Assembly: GCA_964017045.1 (NCBI GenBank) | Contig: OZ024794.1 | Coordinates: forward strand, 52,682,608-52,746,607 | DNA: 64,000 nucleotides | Direction: 5' to 3' | DNA from: Omphiscola glabra | Taxonomy: Eukaryota > Mollusca > Gastropoda > Lymnaeidae | Shown here: positions 24,501 to 38,867 of the stretch, one piece after another | Position numbering within the stretch: position 1 is the stretch's first letter | Layout of the letters: each line of letters starts with the position of its first letter | Translations under genes and position numbers: made by a program | The notes under the pieces: generated by a model | The model's input: only the letters and a program-made list of their open reading frames with translations | Database searches by the model: none | Told to the model about the DNA's origin: nothing

Positions 24501-25555
24501 CGTGGCACCATGTTGGTCTGGACCTCTTTGAGAATGTCCCGCAGGACCTGGTGGGACGCCTGTGAGCCACGTGCCTGGACGGTAGCGAGTCTCTCATAGT
24601 AACGTGCAATTGGTGAATCGTGTTCAATTCCACGTTTGCTGGTGCGCTGAGGTTATAAGAATATATTAGAGTATTATACACTAAATATGTCAATCTGGAA
24701 ATGGCATCGGTGGGCCGTCTAGCATGAGCTGTTAATGCCACTCCCGCCACACCTCCACACGGGCCATACACATATAAGTTTACAATTAGATTCTCTCAAA
24801 AATTTGCATGGACACTTTACAGATGGTTTAAACATTAACCTGTTTATAAATATCCAGGAGAGATACTGATGCTGGGTTATCCTCTATGAGCCGAATAGAT
24901 GGAGAAATGGACAAAACTCGAGGCACTGTGAAGTACAAAAGCCTGCGACATGTTTCCTGTAGAAAATAATTGGAAAAAAATGTAAACTGCTGATGTAAAT
25001 AAGTTGCTTTCTACCTGTAAAAAGAAGATTTTGCAATAAACTCACACTATTGAATTCTTCAATTAGATTCAGTGGCTGACAGAATACAGTCACTTTACCT
25101 TCTGTTTGGTAAGAAACTGATTGAGCATCCTCAGGAGTTGCAGTGTCCTCTCCTCTCTACGGGATTCTATCAAGCAGCCATCATTCACAATAAGATAAGG
25201 ATATTCCTTTCAGAAGATAACATTATTTCCTTAAAATATGTCTTTTAATAAAGTCATGATTTCAATTTCAAAATTAATTTAGATAAAACATTAAGAGAAA
25301 GCAATTTTTTGCAATGTCTTTTAAATGTTTATACCAAAGTTACTCTCAACCTGAAAGGCATTTTAAGCCAATTTTTTGATTATTTGTAGTTTTCCTTTGT
25401 TTCAGACTATCTGCATTTTATGTGGTTATCTTCAAGTATGTGCAAACCTTTCCATTTTGTCCACGAATGAAGAGTCTCCTGGCAGCAGTGTTATGCTTTT
25501 GAACTATCTCAACTCTGGGCATGAAGCGAGCAATTCTCACATAGTAATGGTTGTG
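21541..25555 (-). other. TRRAP kinase-like (pseudokinase) domain and FATC, exons 86-93
   Basis: Exons: 25448-25555, 25099-25206, 24840-24956, 24431-24646, 22884-23025, 22360-22556, 22039-22144, 21541-21650. The PIKK fold is recognisable ([45 protein letters not shown]). Where active PIKKs have GDRHxxNI and DFG, this protein reads [17 protein letters not shown] and FKFDVDD, so the catalytic and metal-binding residues are absent, as in all TRRAP/Tra1. The last 33-36 residues (exon 93) form the FATC domain, ending in Trp-Leu. Confidence 0.92.
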
Positions 25556-28500
25556 CTGGGAAGGAGATGTGTCATTTAGAAAGATCAGCAGATTTTAAAA
25601 TATTTTTTATAGGGGAAAAATTCAATAATGAAACATTTTTTTAAAGTTTGAATTTGTATGTTATAAACTGGAGAGATACTGGCAGACATCAAATAAAACA
25701 GTGGTATCAAATGAAATAGTCACTTTCGGCAACAGGAATTCTCCAGGCATTTCAATCTCTGCTGTGTTTGCTGTAAAGTTGCTCAGAACACTGCATTTAT
25801 CTTCTATCAGGAAAGATCTGCATGTAGACAAAAAATGAGATGCTGTATTTGCTATTGTTCCAGGTATTATCAACTATGATACTGAGCAATTAAATACAAA
25901 CAGCTTGGCAATTTTCCTAGAATAAATTTATGAAAGATTAAATATCTGAGAACTTACTTAGGAAATAACTTTGTTTTGGCTTCTAAAATTTTGATCCATT
26001 TCTTCAATTTGTTGATTAGATTATGTAATTTGGTTGAACCAGGTACACTTAAATAGAAGAGAAACAAATAAAAAATAAATAACCTACGACTTTTATTTAT
26101 TTTATCTTGGTTATTCTAACCAATATAACAAGTGTATTGTTTGGTGAATTATTTTCCTTGTGAATTTCTATAATATAAAAAGATACTATTACCACAAGCA
26201 ATAAGAAGATAAATAATACATTTACATTTTCTAAAAACTTTGGTTAACATCGGAAGAAGTTAAAAATAATTTGAAATTTGACAATCAAATAATTGCCATC
26301 TATAGAATATTCTTATTTATATTATTGGTGGTGTTTTGATATTATTTGCATTATTGGTGGTGTTTTGTTATTATTTGCATTATAAAAGGGTTAATTAAAT
26401 TAATTATAATGTTTTTAAACAAGACATTTTACAGCTCAACCTGCTATTGACTTTATTTGTAGCTTCTTATATTAGTTATATTGACCAAATATGAGACATT
26501 ATTAATTAGTTTGATCACAAAAGCATTTTCTAGGAAGTATAAATTTGGCAATCACAGGGGATGGTACCACAGCTGACAAAATGTTCAACAACCTGAAGTC
26601 AAAATCTGTGGTGAACTGACTCTTCATCTTTTGAAACACAGGATCTTGGGCTGTGGCCTGTGCCCGACGAGCCAAGGACTCTGACGCTGCTCCACTAAAT
26701 GTAGATGGTGTGTTGGACACATTCTCAACACCGACACCAAATGTGCTGACTAGTTTTTTGACAAAGTTCAAGGTGTGTGGAGTTATGGTTGCCTCAGTGA
26801 CTGGAGGAGATATTGTTCATGAAATTATTTATCAACAAAAAAAAAAGGGCTATCTTATACTAAGGATTTTATTCCATAGTTGTTATTTTACAGACATTTC
26901 TGAAATATTCTACTCTTTTAACTACGCTAAAACCCCAATGATCTCAAAGATAAAAGAACAATTTATATTCAGATAGTTCAAAAAATCCACAGCTTAAAGA
27001 ACTTAACAGCGTAGAGAATGAAGGTGACTTGAATAAAACAGATGGTTAATATCATAAAACTAATTACACTCCGTTTGAACAGTTATAATAGTGAAATGGA
27101 GCAAGAAAAACACTGACATTTTTTAAATGCATTAGTAACAACCACTAAGATTTCATAGGCTCTATTTTTCCCTACCTGATGCCCTATTTTCAAAAGCAAC
27201 CCCATAGCATTTCTCTAAGCCTTGCCTAAGCTGACGCAAGACCTCTTCATACCAGTTTTCTCTGAACCAGACCATCTGCAAGGATTAAAATATACAAGAT
27301 CATCTTCATGCAAATGTTAAAATATGTGTCATATATGTTAAAATAAAAGTTTTTTAAAAAAATGTAAACAATATATAAGGTCTAAAACAGGTTCTTGTCT
27401 TCAAACGTCCTTCCTCAGAGTAGAGAGACCAACACAGTTGTTAAAAGGGGGAGTGCTAGTTTTTACTGGAGGAAACCTATCTCTAGATGCTATATGGAAT
27501 TAAGGATAGTAGTTGGTCTGGCTGACGGGCTTTTATTTTTAACATGGTAGCTACTTGTGCCTTCATTGACGGAAGTTCCAAGAACGTTAAAAGAACATTT
27601 TGGAAAAAGGTTTATTCATGTAGCAATCAAAACAATAATTGTAATATTTGTATCCATATAATTCTTCCTTTTTGAAATGATTTCCCTTGCACTACATACT
27701 TTGGTATTTCTAATGAGCATTTGAGAACAGAATAAGTAAATTCTCACATACATATTACGGCTCCTTCATTTAGAATAAAGTGGTTTTAATGAACAAACTA
27801 AGAACCTGCTCAATGATGCCTTCCAGAGTGGTGAGGACAGTTGGGTGGGCTTCACGCTGAGTGGCTATTATCTTTGAACATCTCCACATGGAATCGGGTG
27901 CCTTGATGGGCCCAGACTCTGGATTACTGCCTGGAGCATCTGACTTGGCCTGAGTTGTTGCAACACTGGTTGGGGTTTGTGCTGTATTGCTAGCTGTTAC
28001 ACTTGCAAGGAAATCTTAAAAGATGACAGAACATTGCAATATTTTAAACTTTCCCCCACATTTATTACTGCCTCAAAGTCTCTGTTATTAAGTAGCTCTA
28101 AATTAGTTGAAATTATTTAATTCTAGTTCTAGTCACTTTTATTCACAATTTATAATTATATTTGAGAAATTTCATTGTTTAGTAAAATAATATAAATGTG
28201 TATCTTTAAAATAATGTTTCAATTAGAAAAAAATATTTTAAAAGGTTAACCCTTCCAGTACTCAGCGCGTCTTTTTGCAGTGACCTACTTTTTCCCTGAT
28301 GACCAAGCGCGTCTTTTTTCACCAGCCGATTTTTTTTCCCTGTGGACCAAGTGCGTCTATTTGCCACATAGAGGGGTATCTAATATAAACACAAAACGGG
28401 ATATAACCCTTCACCATAGTCTCGGGCAGAATGTTTATTCGTTAGGGGAATAGTCGAATTTTATTTTTATTTTTAAATTATGAAAATCTATCAATTACTG

Positions 28501-31500
28501 AATTTTTTGTGCGAATCTGAATTTTGTTGTTTACATGGCGATACCTAGCGCTATTGATGACGAATTACGCCCACATAGTGGTATCTAATATTAACACAAA
28601 AACAAGGATATAATCTTTCACCATAGTCTCTGGAAGAATGTTATTTGTTAGGGGAATCGTCAAATTTTATTTTGCCTTTTAAATTATGAAAATCAACCAA
28701 TTACTGAATTTTTTGTGCTGATCTGTAAACTATCAAATTTTGGCGCATTTCAAAATAATGTCTGGTCCACAGGGAATAGTTAGCAAAATAATAGCCTGTA
28801 CTGAAGCTATATCTAGCAAAAAGTAGGTCGGTACCAGAAGGGTTAAAATCTAAATTTATAGTAAGTATTATATATAATGATCAGATAATAACTAATACAA
28901 TGAGATTATGTCGTGCCCAATAAAAGATCCAGTCACATACCAATAAGAAATACACGTTGCAAGCTCTATGGCTGTCTTTCAACTGACTTCTTACCTGTTA
29001 CAGTTGTTACTCCGAGCAAGCCCTCATTTGCAGCAGCGCTAGGAGTGAGGATAGAGGGAGTCGCTGCTGCTGCTGAGGTAGTTGTGGTTGTCACAGTGGG
29101 TGCTGTAGCTGTTGTGCTGGCAGTACCACCTGGGGCAGTGGCAGTGTTTGGTGCCGTGGCAGGTCTGTTAGGATCGATTCCTGCCCTCTTATCTAAAGAA
29201 ATAAAATATTTAGCAGTCTAGTAAATATCCATTTATATCTTTAAACAGTACCAGGTTATTAATTTTGGAAGCAATTCTTCCAATATTTATGTATAGAAAT
29301 ATAGGGGACAATTATTATTCATTAAAATTATCAATCGGTATACATTTAGAAAAAAATATTACATGATTAAAAATCATAAGATCTTTTTAAATGTACTAAC
29401 GTCGCTCTCTCTGTTCCAGTTTGAGAGTGAAGTACAAAGTCCTGATGGGGAAGTAAACAGCCTGTGGGTACATGCGGCCAACTGTGGTTAGGAGATTCAT
29501 TATCAGCTTGCCTTCCTTCCTCACTAAACAAGTCAAAAGCTGAGGAATCCTGGTAAAAGACAATAGAAAGAGTCATCTCATTATGAGACTTGAAACAGGA
29601 ATGTCAGCTTCCTCTTCTATAGCACAAATATTAGCGAAATGAAAAAAGTTTAAGCTTTTAAAAACAACATTTAGTAATTATCCATGACACTATCTTATCT
29701 GTGTCCCATAAGTTAAAACTAACCAAGGTAGCCAATGAATGGCAAGGATGCCCTGGTGGTGTTTATCCAGGGTGGTGGCAATGGTAAGGTTCTCATCATC
29801 ATATGTCAAGAGCCAGATAGCCTTGGCCAGATACTTCCTAGTTCTGCCTTCAATAGAAGATCGGCAAGCATGGAGGTAGCAAATGGTAGCACCTTCTCCA
29901 TGCTCTATCAACCTAAATTTTTAATATATAATTAATTCTTTTAACTATTGACAAAATGAAAACCAAAAGAAATATTCTAGTTAAAGGAACAAAAAATATC
30001 TTTCTGAAATGATGACATAAGCTTAAGTGGCAATGACTTTCGTTTTGTTTCATCACATCCCAATTCGTACCTGTCTCTTGTGAACATGGCCTCCAGGTAT
30101 TCACCCCACAGAGCCCAGGCATTCACCAGGCAGTCATGTAACTGTACAGCTGCAGCAAAAACTTTATTTGCTTCATCGGAGCGATTGAGATGCTGAAGGA
30201 AGTAGCCTTTCATAGCATACAACTCTGCCATCATTTCTTTGGTGAAGAATTTCAGGTTGGTCACCTCAATGACATCCAGCCCCTGTGAAAAGTAATAATT
30301 ATGCAGGAAACTGAATTATAAATATCAGGATAATGAATATAATAAACAAACTGGTTCTGAAGAGGCTTCATGGCACTGACGAAATATTGTATACACAGAG
30401 TCATTTGGATTTTTGAAACTGATCAAGTAACATCATCACTGTGCAGAAATACCTCTGTAAAAAAAAAACTGCAATTTCTTAAAACACCAACTGATTTCCA
30501 GCAGGAAGGCAGCTGAAGTGACAAGCTTACCTCAGTGAACTCACTCTTGTTGAGAGATCCTCCCATGTGCATGTAACACTTGACTTGTTGCCTGACCTTC
30601 TGGAAGCAGTCCACTACAGGGACACTAGGTATGTTGTGTATCCTGGTGAACACATGATGAAAGGGGAATAAGTAACCCCAACAGTATATCATCTACTCAG
30701 GTAAACAGTTTTTACGACAGTGACATTAGAAACGATTTTGTATGTTTATATCTCAGTTGATAAGTATGTGCTTATGTTTTTACCTGCTGAGAGTGTCCAA
30801 GCTGACCCCTGTGAGTCCATGCTTCCTAGCAATCTTGCCAAAATGAATAATGGACTGAGCTGTGGCATGCACTCCCAACATGGAGTTGGTATTCTAGAGA
30901 ACAGTCAAAAACACAAGGTCAAGTACTCATTAAACAATTGTGGATAAAACCCATGGACAACAATAACACAGCTGCCTGTCCATGATTATTACTTTATAGT
31001 GGCACTCAGTGGTACTCAGGGTAATGCAACTTGTATTGTTATTAGAAAATAAATACATCTTTTTTTCCAATTTAAGTATGTAGCCTGGCCCTTTTGATTG
31101 CGATTATTAACAGCAGAGGTAAAGAGTGGCAAGAAAGTCATGCAACCAATGGCATATACCGGAAACATGGTTACCCTTTATGGGATGTGAACTATCACTG
31201 CTGCATCAAAGACTTCTCACCCAATTCATTTACATTTCATAGGTATAGAAAGATTTTAAAACTGCTTGTCCACATGACCAAAAAAAATGAGAAAACTCTA
31301 AATTACATTTTCCACAGGGGCTTGGCTTTCATAATGCTGAATGATGAACTGATAATGGTGCTGTCTCCAAGTAAATATGTCACTCCAGTGGGACAAGTCA
31401 TCTGATATCATAGGAAGGCGATTTCTAAAACAAATAACATCCCAAAGTTACTGGCTTTGTTAAAAAATACAATGTTGAATTTATTTTTTTAAAGAAATAA

Positions 31501-34500
31501 TTGTATTTCTATCTCAAATGTTAATTTTTTAAAAAGTGAATTCAATAAAAAAAAAAAATGCATTTTTAATATGAAGACAAACAGATTTCAGAGACTTCAA
31601 AAAAATTCGTTCGATTAATCGATAATCACATTTTAAATAAATTTTTAGATCAAACGAGTTAGTAAAAAATGTGACAAACTTCCATGTCTTGACTATAGCC
31701 TTCATGTCATGAACACTGGATGTCCTTGTGATATTGGTAGGTTGCAGCCCTTGGTTGATTTGAGCAGCCTCCTGTAGTTCCATAATCATTTGGGCAGCCT
31801 AAATTTAAGTTTAGATGATGCCTTTAGTCATTCAATGAATTCAAAGTTTAGATGCCCTCAAAACTACTATTCCCAAATAAGCAATGGCTAAAAGTAGGAG
31901 CTGTTTTTATTTTAACTTAAATGTAACCAATTCAATTCATTTCCCCATTCTCATTTACATTTAGTCAGTTTATGGGGGGAATTAACAATGATTTTTTACC
32001 ATTTAAACCCTATATTTGACATTATTTTAGTGAAATTAATTTTTTTATTGGTAAGTGTTAATAGCTACCAACCTGTAGATACTGCACATGAATCTGAGAC
32101 ACAATGCTGGGCAGACGTCTCCATTCCTTAATCACCTGATTGCCACAGGTCTCTACAAGGCGCTCAATCTAACATTAAAAAAAGAGTAAAATATTAATTG
32201 AACCGGAAAATAAATATAAATAGTGCAAAAGTGTGAAGTAAATGCATGTACCACAATGTAATTCATACAACAAATCAATACGATTATGCAATGGGTTAAG
32301 TTTTTAATGTCCAATGAGACTGTAGCAACTACCAAAAAAATGCTACAAGATATTAAAATTATAAAAAATTTCCCAATTACAAGTAAAATAAGTTATACAA
32401 AATAAGAAGCAAAAAATTTGACAGTGATAATAGACATTCAGAATCTGTTGACCAATAGTTCAAATTTACCTGTTGAGAGTTTAGATGATGGTCATCAGAG
32501 TGGCAGATTGCCAGGTAACCCCTGTACAGATTTATCTTCCACTGCAGTTCTCTTTTGAAGTTCCCTTCCACCTGGTTAGGAGGTTCAAACTAAATATTTT
32601 AAGGACAGGTAATGTATTAAAACATTGATCAAGTCTTTGGAAATACCTCACAGCAAGTGTCTAATACAAAGCCTTTTATTGGGATCCTTTTTTAACTAAT
32701 TACTGTCACTGATTAAATACACACACACAAAAAATGAGGTGAAATTTTAAAATGTGCAATTCATTTCTTGTACTGAGCTAGATTTTTTGGCTTTTTTTTT
32801 TTTTTTAGAGCCTTACATCATTTTAATGGTTCCAACTAATTACAAAGTGAATTATAGAAAAACATGTCTGAAGGCTATGTTATTCGAGACTTGCTGGAGA
32901 AGCATGTTCACATTTTTATGATTTCATTCCATTCCCAAAGTTTGAAGTTTATGTAAATCAGCGTCTGCAAATTCTTACCCTGCCGAGTGCATCCTTCATT
33001 AGTGGCCAGTTGGGAACTCTCCAGGCACAGTCTAAGATGAGTTCAGGAATGACATTGCCGCGTGAGTTGGCATATTCAAGGAGGTTATCCCACTGGTTCA
33101 GTTCTTTGGCACACCTGAAATAATTTATTCATTTTGTCACAAAATTTGCAGCAGACAGGTCTTATGAACCCAGAAAGACTTTCCCAAATTAAGAACAGTA
33201 TTAATCCCAATTAAGGGAATGAACTACTCACTTGATCCAACTGTTTTCAATTAATCGGAGCTCCTGCCAACCATCTCTAGATGTTGGTGCCGAGTTGTGA
33301 TCCATGCGTATTTTGGACATCACCTGAATCAGAATGAGTGGCATCCATTCAGCAAACAAGTGAGAGAAGGATAACAACATGAAATCCAATTTGCAGAATA
33401 AAATGTAAGAGATCATTTTAAGTTTTGTCTGAATCATCATTGAGCAGGTGAGTGTTAAATTACACAGCTGCTTTTGACATGACTTGTCCCATTGTGACAG
33501 TCACCAAAGTATGCAGTCACTCTTAAGTACTGGTTCCTTGTATGTACTATGCAAATTTCCATAACAAACCCCTTCAAATGTGGTCTGGGCTTGTTCAAAG
33601 AAGCCATGCTGCATATAAGCCAGTGCAGTGTTTGTCTCTGGATATTTGGCCCTCTTTTGCCACACACCCACAAACATGTCTTCTTCTTGCAATAACTCGT
33701 ACAGTTCACAGAGGCAGTCCAGTGTTTCCTGGGGAAATAGTTACAAATTATTGTTGATCGCATTTTTTTTTAAAATTAGCACAATTGAACTGAGAGCTCT
33801 GTAAAAACAACACTTTTTAAAATGTTTTGATCTACAACTATCTTATCAGACAGAAGAGACTATAATCGTTAAAATATAGTTGAGGGCAAGTGCTTTTTCT
33901 TTTCTTACCTGATGAGGGAAAATTGGTGGAGGCTCAAAGTCATATTCATTTGCGGCAGACCTAGCGACAGGGAGAGGTGAAGGGTTGTCAAATACTGCAT
34001 GCTCTAACAGCAAGCAACTTCTGTGCCATAAGTTGTGTGTACGAGCTAAATACTGGGTGATTGAATAAAAGTGGAAATTATTATATCTTAATTTACCAAA
34101 GCAAAATGAAAACTAAACCAAAAATGTATAAAATAACTATTTAGAAGAAAACTTCTTTACACTTGAAACATTTGTTGAAGAATAGTTCATTCATGTTCTC
34201 AACACTTTGAAGTTGAAGACAAAAATGGGATTTTTATTACTTATAAGCTGTTTAACAATAAACCTGCATTTTTTTCTTCTAAAACTCAACTGTTTTGAAA
34301 TTCTATTTTTCAAAGATTATTTTATTTAAAATAAAACTCGAACATTTTATTACCTTGAGAGCACAGGCTTTGATATTAATTGGTGGGACACACAATGCAA
34401 TGCCCTCTACAAGAGTGTGTACAGCACTGGGGTGACAGTCCCTTTGTGTAACATGAGATCCACTGGTCAAGAAGGGCACTAACTCTTTCTTCAATCTCTG

Positions 34501-37500
34501 ATAAATGTAAAAAAAATTAATTTATTGAGAATGCAAAGCTCATTTACTCTTAAGGATTTTTTTGTGTGCCTCAAAAGTTAAAATATTCTTTTCCATGGAT
34601 GTGGATTTAAAAAATTGCAATTGAGGTCAACTGGTAAACTACTTTTGAAGAAGTAACAATGGTTGCTTCAGCTTGAAAAATAAATCTGGGAGTCCAAAAT
34701 CCACCCAAAATAAAAACTAAAAATGTTGGTAAAAAAGCATAAATGGATGGACAGGTTCACAAAACTAAGGCAAATGACCAACCCTTGACCAATAGAACAT
34801 CACACCAGGAAGAGAAAATGGAGGTTGATGGGACACACACAAAAAAAGACAAACATCTTGAGGATGCTTACAATGGGCAAGAGAGGGTTGTATGTGTAAG
34901 GTCACATGGGGAAGTGAACATATTTTTAATATAGAGTCTGAGGCCATGACAATGGAGGCATTTAGAGTGAGGCAACAAAAGCCAACATGGAGGGAAATCC
35001 TTAAATCCATATTCACCACACAAAGCACTACAAAATGATGATCAGATGGCACAGTACTTCTTTTTAAACTATACAATTTTCTTTAGGTGATTGGGATTGG
35101 GTAAAGTAGGGTGATTGGGAAAGTAGGGTGCTTGGGAAAGTAGGGTGATTGGGAAAGTAGGGTGCTTGGGAAAGTAGGGTGCTTGGGAAAGTAGGGTGAT
35201 TGGGAAATTAGGGTGATTGGGAAAGTAGGTTGATTGTGAAAGTAGGGTGATTGATATTTACATCATGATGGAATTCCACAAGATGACAATTTAAATATGG
35301 TTTAACATGTGTTTGTTTTTTTAACAGATTGACTCAGCTATTCCATTCACATCAGCATGTGTCATGAAAACAATGACAGATTGACTCAGCTATACCATTT
35401 ACATCAGCATGTTTCATGAAAACAATGACAGATTGACTCAGCTATACCATTTACATCAGCATGTTTCATGAAAACAATGACAGATTGACTCAGCTATTCC
35501 ATTTACATCAGCATGTTTCATGAAAACAATGACAGATTGACTCAGCTATTCCATTTACATCAGCATGTTTCATGAAAACAATGACAGATTTTTAAAAATG
35601 TTAAACATCTTACTTCTTGCTGTTTTTCAGTTAGAATTTTCCATATTCTTGGGAAGAGATCCAACCAAGTGGTGTGGGCAAGGTCAGTGGAGTTGTGGGC
35701 CAGTTGGCATAATGCAACTAAATACTCTTGGGTCTAATAATGGATGATATAACAATTTCAATTTATTGCTTTTGATTAAACTTTTGTGAATTTAAGAAAC
35801 TAGTAAAAATGAAATTATCTCATATACAGAAGGTACTGGAATTTTAAGTGAAGTGAACTTACAGATTCAACAATAAAAGCAACACACAAAAAAAATGCAT
35901 CATTGTAAATGAGGAAATCAAAATTAAATTGAACATTTTGTTAAACATACCTTTACTTCCCTGCAGCTATCAAGAAACTTGGCCTCTCTACTGAGCAAAG
36001 TCTTCAAGGTCTGACCTGTCTCTTTCTTTGGTGCTTTTGGAGTTTCTTCATTTCCATCTGATGTGAGCTCAAGCTCCATGTCCTCCTAATGATAAAATAA
36101 AAAAGCTTATCCTTGTTTTAAATAAAAGATAAAAGTTAACTTTTTTTACTATCAAATTTTGCGTTAAATATGATGTATTCAATATAAGACTCATGCCTTT
36201 ATGGCTGTAGTCTACAAAGATTTCATATTTTTAATATTTGTATTTATTAGGTCTTCCATGGGATGGGACCCCCCCACTCCATAGTGATGAAGATTCACTC
36301 CTAATATATGCACCTCATCTTTTGTTGAGTCAAGTGTCTCAACATCCATTGGTTCATCCTTCACTTTAATCAAGGCAGCAAACTCTGCTCTTTCCAAGGA
36401 ATCAGCTAATGTTATTACTGAGCCAGCACTGGGAAGTAAGTTCATGGGGGAGGAACTCTGGATGGAAGTTGTTTCTAATGACACTCCCAAGATGAGCTGA
36501 AGGAAGATTAAGAAGTCCAGTAAACTAAGGGCTTAATACAAATTTCAGTAGTTGGTTCTTTGAAGCAACTTAAAATATTATCCATTTACTAATGTAAAAA
36601 AAAAACAAAAATAGGTATTGTTAATGGTATGGCAGATTTAGAAGTTTACCTCTAAGGCCTGTTTGATCCAGAAATAAGTTCCCATGTTTTCCCAGTTCTG
36701 TGAGCACATCAAATATAGTAGGCGATCAAATACCTTTTTAGGAATGCTTCTTTCCATGGTCTAAAATAAAATTAAAAAAGTATAAACAGCATAACTTTCA
36801 AATGCCAAAATGTGAATACTATTGAAAAATCAAAATTGAGGTTTTTATGCCTTATTTTAAGTGCCACAGTTGTTATGAAGTAAGTAGACATTTTTTGTTC
36901 TCCTGTGAACTATGTAACTCAATACTTGGGTTATTTTCATATTCACAGCACCAACCTCAAGAAACTTTTGTCTGATCAGTGGTTGATTGCATCTTAGCCC
37001 AGCCAGAAAGGCATTTTCCAGCTTTGTGGTCAGGTCAGATCTTTCTAGATCTTTATCTCTGTGGGTGTGTACAATATTGGCATTTAAATTTCGTTCACAT
37101 TATTTCTTCAACAATAACTGGTTTTAAAAATTAAAAATCCTGGCTTGTTTTCTAAACTATATTCTTAAACTGTCTGAGCCTTACCTGTAAATAAAGAGCA
37201 CCAGATCCAAAAACTGTGAGTTGAGCTCAATATCAGCTGGAAATCTCCTCTCAATATTGCTCATCAGTTTAGACAGCAGAATACACTTTTCTCTTGTAGA
37301 TGGAGATTGATTGATTGCTATTGTAGTCTGCAAGGAAAAAACAGAAATGAAATTTAAAGTTTCCCCAGATAAGGTTTACACACTCTTCATAAATTAATCA
37401 TAGTATTTATTGTTTGAAAACTTCCAAATTTCTATTTAAAAAGAGATCTTTAGATTCTTTTATAATTAAGTCATTTGATGATACAAATATTGTCTTTAAA

Positions 37501-38783
37501 AAAAGGCCAGACTCAATGTACCGTAAATTATTGTATTCAAATTAAAGACATATCTGTGAGAAGGAAAAATTATTGATATTTATTCAATTTTACAAACAGA
37601 TATACCTATTGTTCTAGTTGCTTTGAACTGATTTTAGGATTGAAGACACTATACCTTATTTTTTATCCAGTCTTCCACCATTTTGGTGATGGCTCGCATG
37701 ACCTTGGAGTCTCCAGTGCGTTCTATCAGGCCAGCAAGAATGTTGCCAATGAAAGACTTTCTCATTTCTTGGCTCATTACTCCAACCCTGTTCTTGACCA
37801 GGTCCAGGCTTAGAATCAACAACTCACTGGAACCACCTAGAGAGCAAACTAATCAAATGATAGTGATAGTTGGTCAAGACACCTTAGTAGACATATTGTA
37901 TCAAACATGCACGGTCAAGACACCTTAGTAGACATATTGTATCAAACATGCACTGACTGGTCTATTTAGACATGTACTTTAAAGAAGTAATAAAGGTAAT
38001 AAATACATTTATATTTGTAAAAGACATCTGAAAAATATTGTCTCACTGGACAGTCACAAAGTTAAAAAAAATAAATCCTTTTCTTGTATACTAAACAATT
38101 CATATAAAAATGAAATCTTTTATTTTTCCCCCTAAAAACAAAAAGGTAACACTAAACACTGTTATTTGTTTGCTGAAGTCAATTTTAAAGATATTTTAAA
38201 AACCACTAACAGAGATTTTTCACGGTTGCAAAATATGACATAGACGTGACCTTTTAAAAAACATGTCAATAGCTAAATTTATTCATAACTCATGCAAGTT
38301 AGACAGAAATAGTAGGGAGCAGCAAAAAGAAATTACCTTTGTCTGTATCTGGGACGGCTGGAGCTGCTGCTGCTGCGGCCGCCGCCGCTGCTGCTGCTGT
38401 TGCTGCGGCTACCGCAGCAGTCCTGTTGGCTTGAGTGGCCTCCTGACTCTTGAGATGCTCATGTGTCATCTTGGTCAGCACTTTCATGAAGATTGTGATC
38501 AGACGGTCAATGTAGCACTGGTTGTTCTCACATGCTGACTTTAAAATCATCAGTGTACTAAACAGTGATGGACTGCCACCATTGTTTCTGGAAATAAAAC
38601 CAGAGGGAATGTTTCATCCAAATCATTTCTAAAGCTTTATATTCTATATACATTTTAACACTAACATTTTTAAAGGTTTTATTTTAAACAAGAGGTCTCA
38701 AATCCGGCAAAGTATTTTTTGGAGTGCACTAAATGCCTCTAATACTGATTTTTAGTATAAACTTCTTAATTAAATTCTGTATA

Positions 38784-38867
<84 letters not shown>

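Noticed and set aside
24427..24771. Minus-strand 114-codon frame MYGPCGG..
   Set aside because: Wrong frame across TRRAP exon 89; the correct frame gives the conserved [20 protein letters not shown] segment.
28913..29221. Plus-strand 102-codon frame rich in Val and Ala
   Set aside because: It is the complement of TRRAP exon 80, whose low-complexity GC-richer sequence keeps the opposite frame open.
38263..38538. Plus-strand frame with Cys/Arg runs
   Set aside because: Shadow of the polyalanine-coding TRRAP exon 58 on the other strand.
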